Below, piece by piece: positions 63,583 to 64,000 of a stretch of DNA of 64,000 nucleotides. Location of the stretch: the NCBI RefSeq assembly GCF_003287285.1, contig NZ_QMIG01000002.1, forward strand, positions 372,001 to 436,000, written 5' to 3'. How positions within the stretch are numbered: position 1 is the stretch's first letter; each line of letters begins with the position of its first letter. The notes below the pieces were generated by a model. It did not search any database and was not told where the DNA came from. It saw only the letters and a program-made list of their open reading frames with translations. This stretch comes from Phytoactinopolyspora halophila (lineage in GTDB: Bacteria > Actinomycetota > Actinomycetes > Jiangellales > Jiangellaceae). The position numbers and the translations under genes are program-made.

Positions 63583-64000
63583 GTCACCTCCGCGGTGGAT
63601 GCGATCGGCCGGTGCTCGACGTCGAGCCCGAACGCGGGCGGACCGACGAGCGCCAGCCCGTCGGGAGACTTCCATCGCGGATCACACGGGGCGGCGCTGG
63701 CAACGACACGAAGCCCGTACCGCAAACCCTCGGTCGTGATCGGGGCCGCGGACTCGGCGTCGAACAGGCAGATCAGGTCGGGAACGACCGCCCGCACGGC
63801 GCCGTCCACGGTCGCCACCAGATGTTCGTTCTGGAATTGCAGCTCCAGCGTGCTTCCTTCGTCCAGTCCGGTGCCGGTGAGAGTCGCGCTACCGCGGGCG
63901 AACCCTCCCGAGGTACGGCGAGACACGTCGACCACCTTTCCGGTGAACAGCCGAGTCCCGGTGATGACGTGCAAGGCCGCGTCGACCGGGTCGTGGTGGC
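63579..64000 (-). CDS. DUF917 protein, first of three, 5' end cut by window
   Basis: C-terminal part (about 140 residues) of a DUF917 protein, open to the right edge. It has the same tail as its neighbours (VPDLICLFDAESAAPITTEGL and GPPAFGLDVEHRPI). The start and the N-terminal glycine-rich loop lie outside the window. It overlaps the next DUF917 gene by 4 bases, showing that three DUF917 paralogues form one operon. Confidence 0.85.
   Translation of the reverse strand, partial: HHDPVDAALHVITGTRLFTGKVVDVSRRTSGGFARGSATLTGTGLDEGSTLELQFQNEHLVATVDGAVRAVVPDLICLFDAESAAPITTEGLRYGLRVVASAAPCDPRWKSPDGLALVGPPAFGLDVEHRPIASTAEVT

Noticed and set aside
1-64000. CRISPR array, prophage or insertion sequence
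   Set aside because: No regularly spaced repeats, phage structural genes, integrase or transposase were seen.

Overview
The window is about 64 kb of dense, high-GC DNA with frequent GTG starts, strong GGAGG-type ribosome binding sites and long non-coding ORFs on antisense strands. The gene families (DUF2520 protein beside panC, DUF5926 with a SEC-C motif, TIGR03086, DUF1684, EcsC, SEC-type HTH-MurA fusion, PucR regulator with DUF917 proteins) point to a chromosome of a free-living actinomycete. The genus cannot be fixed from the sequence alone. I see no rRNA, tRNA, CRISPR array, phage genes or transposase.

Left part (1-12.6 kb, mostly minus strand): the 3'-truncated nadB, a secreted protein gene that looks broken by two frameshifts, a lipoprotein, then panC preceded by a DUF2520 oxidoreductase. 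A LacI regulator sits directly upstream of these in the same direction and is divergent from an MFS transporter, with a double palindromic operator between them. Two small membrane proteins, a DUF885 protein, panD and two PH-domain membrane proteins follow. Thus NAD and pantothenate synthesis genes are interleaved with a transporter/regulator module.

12-31 kb: a complete betaine/choline-type ABC uptake system (substrate-binding lipoprotein, two permeases, ATPase with CBS domains); an HTH-MurA fusion; a DNA repair stretch (Ada-AlkA fusion, ogt, and further on a Fpg/Nei glycosylase next to aat); GNAT, EcsC and PP2C proteins; and an L-arabinose locus (LacI-type regulator, araB-araD-araA) with a recognisable operator.

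31-46 kb: a TIGR03086 protein ending inside a long palindromic repeat, an AAA ATPase flanked by unusual CTAG-rich repeats, a flavohemoglobin-like protein with a long disordered head, an anti-sigma-like ATPase, DUF5926, arginine deiminase, a GT2 glycosyltransferase, a large membrane protein, an acyl-CoA dehydrogenase with twin palindromic operators, and a 1004-residue beta-solenoid membrane protein coupled to a META-domain lipoprotein.

46-64 kb: an FtsX/MacB-type ABC exporter next to a NarL-type two-component system, a catabolic-type acetolactate synthase, a NYN/OST-HTH RNA-related protein, an ArsR-SRPBCC-VOC operon, an acetyltransferase, rhodanese and S66 peptidase, an AlkZ-like winged-helix protein, and a PucR regulator at the end of an operon of three consecutive DUF917 genes running off the right edge.

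The most unusual signals are (1) two related long inverted repeats that each supply the stop codon of the upstream gene, (2) CTAG/TCTATCG repeats on both sides of the lone AAA ATPase, (3) a palindrome on the probable leaderless promoter of the HTH-MurA gene, (4) the giant beta-solenoid/META pair, and (5) three places where a single missing base would explain broken reading frames.
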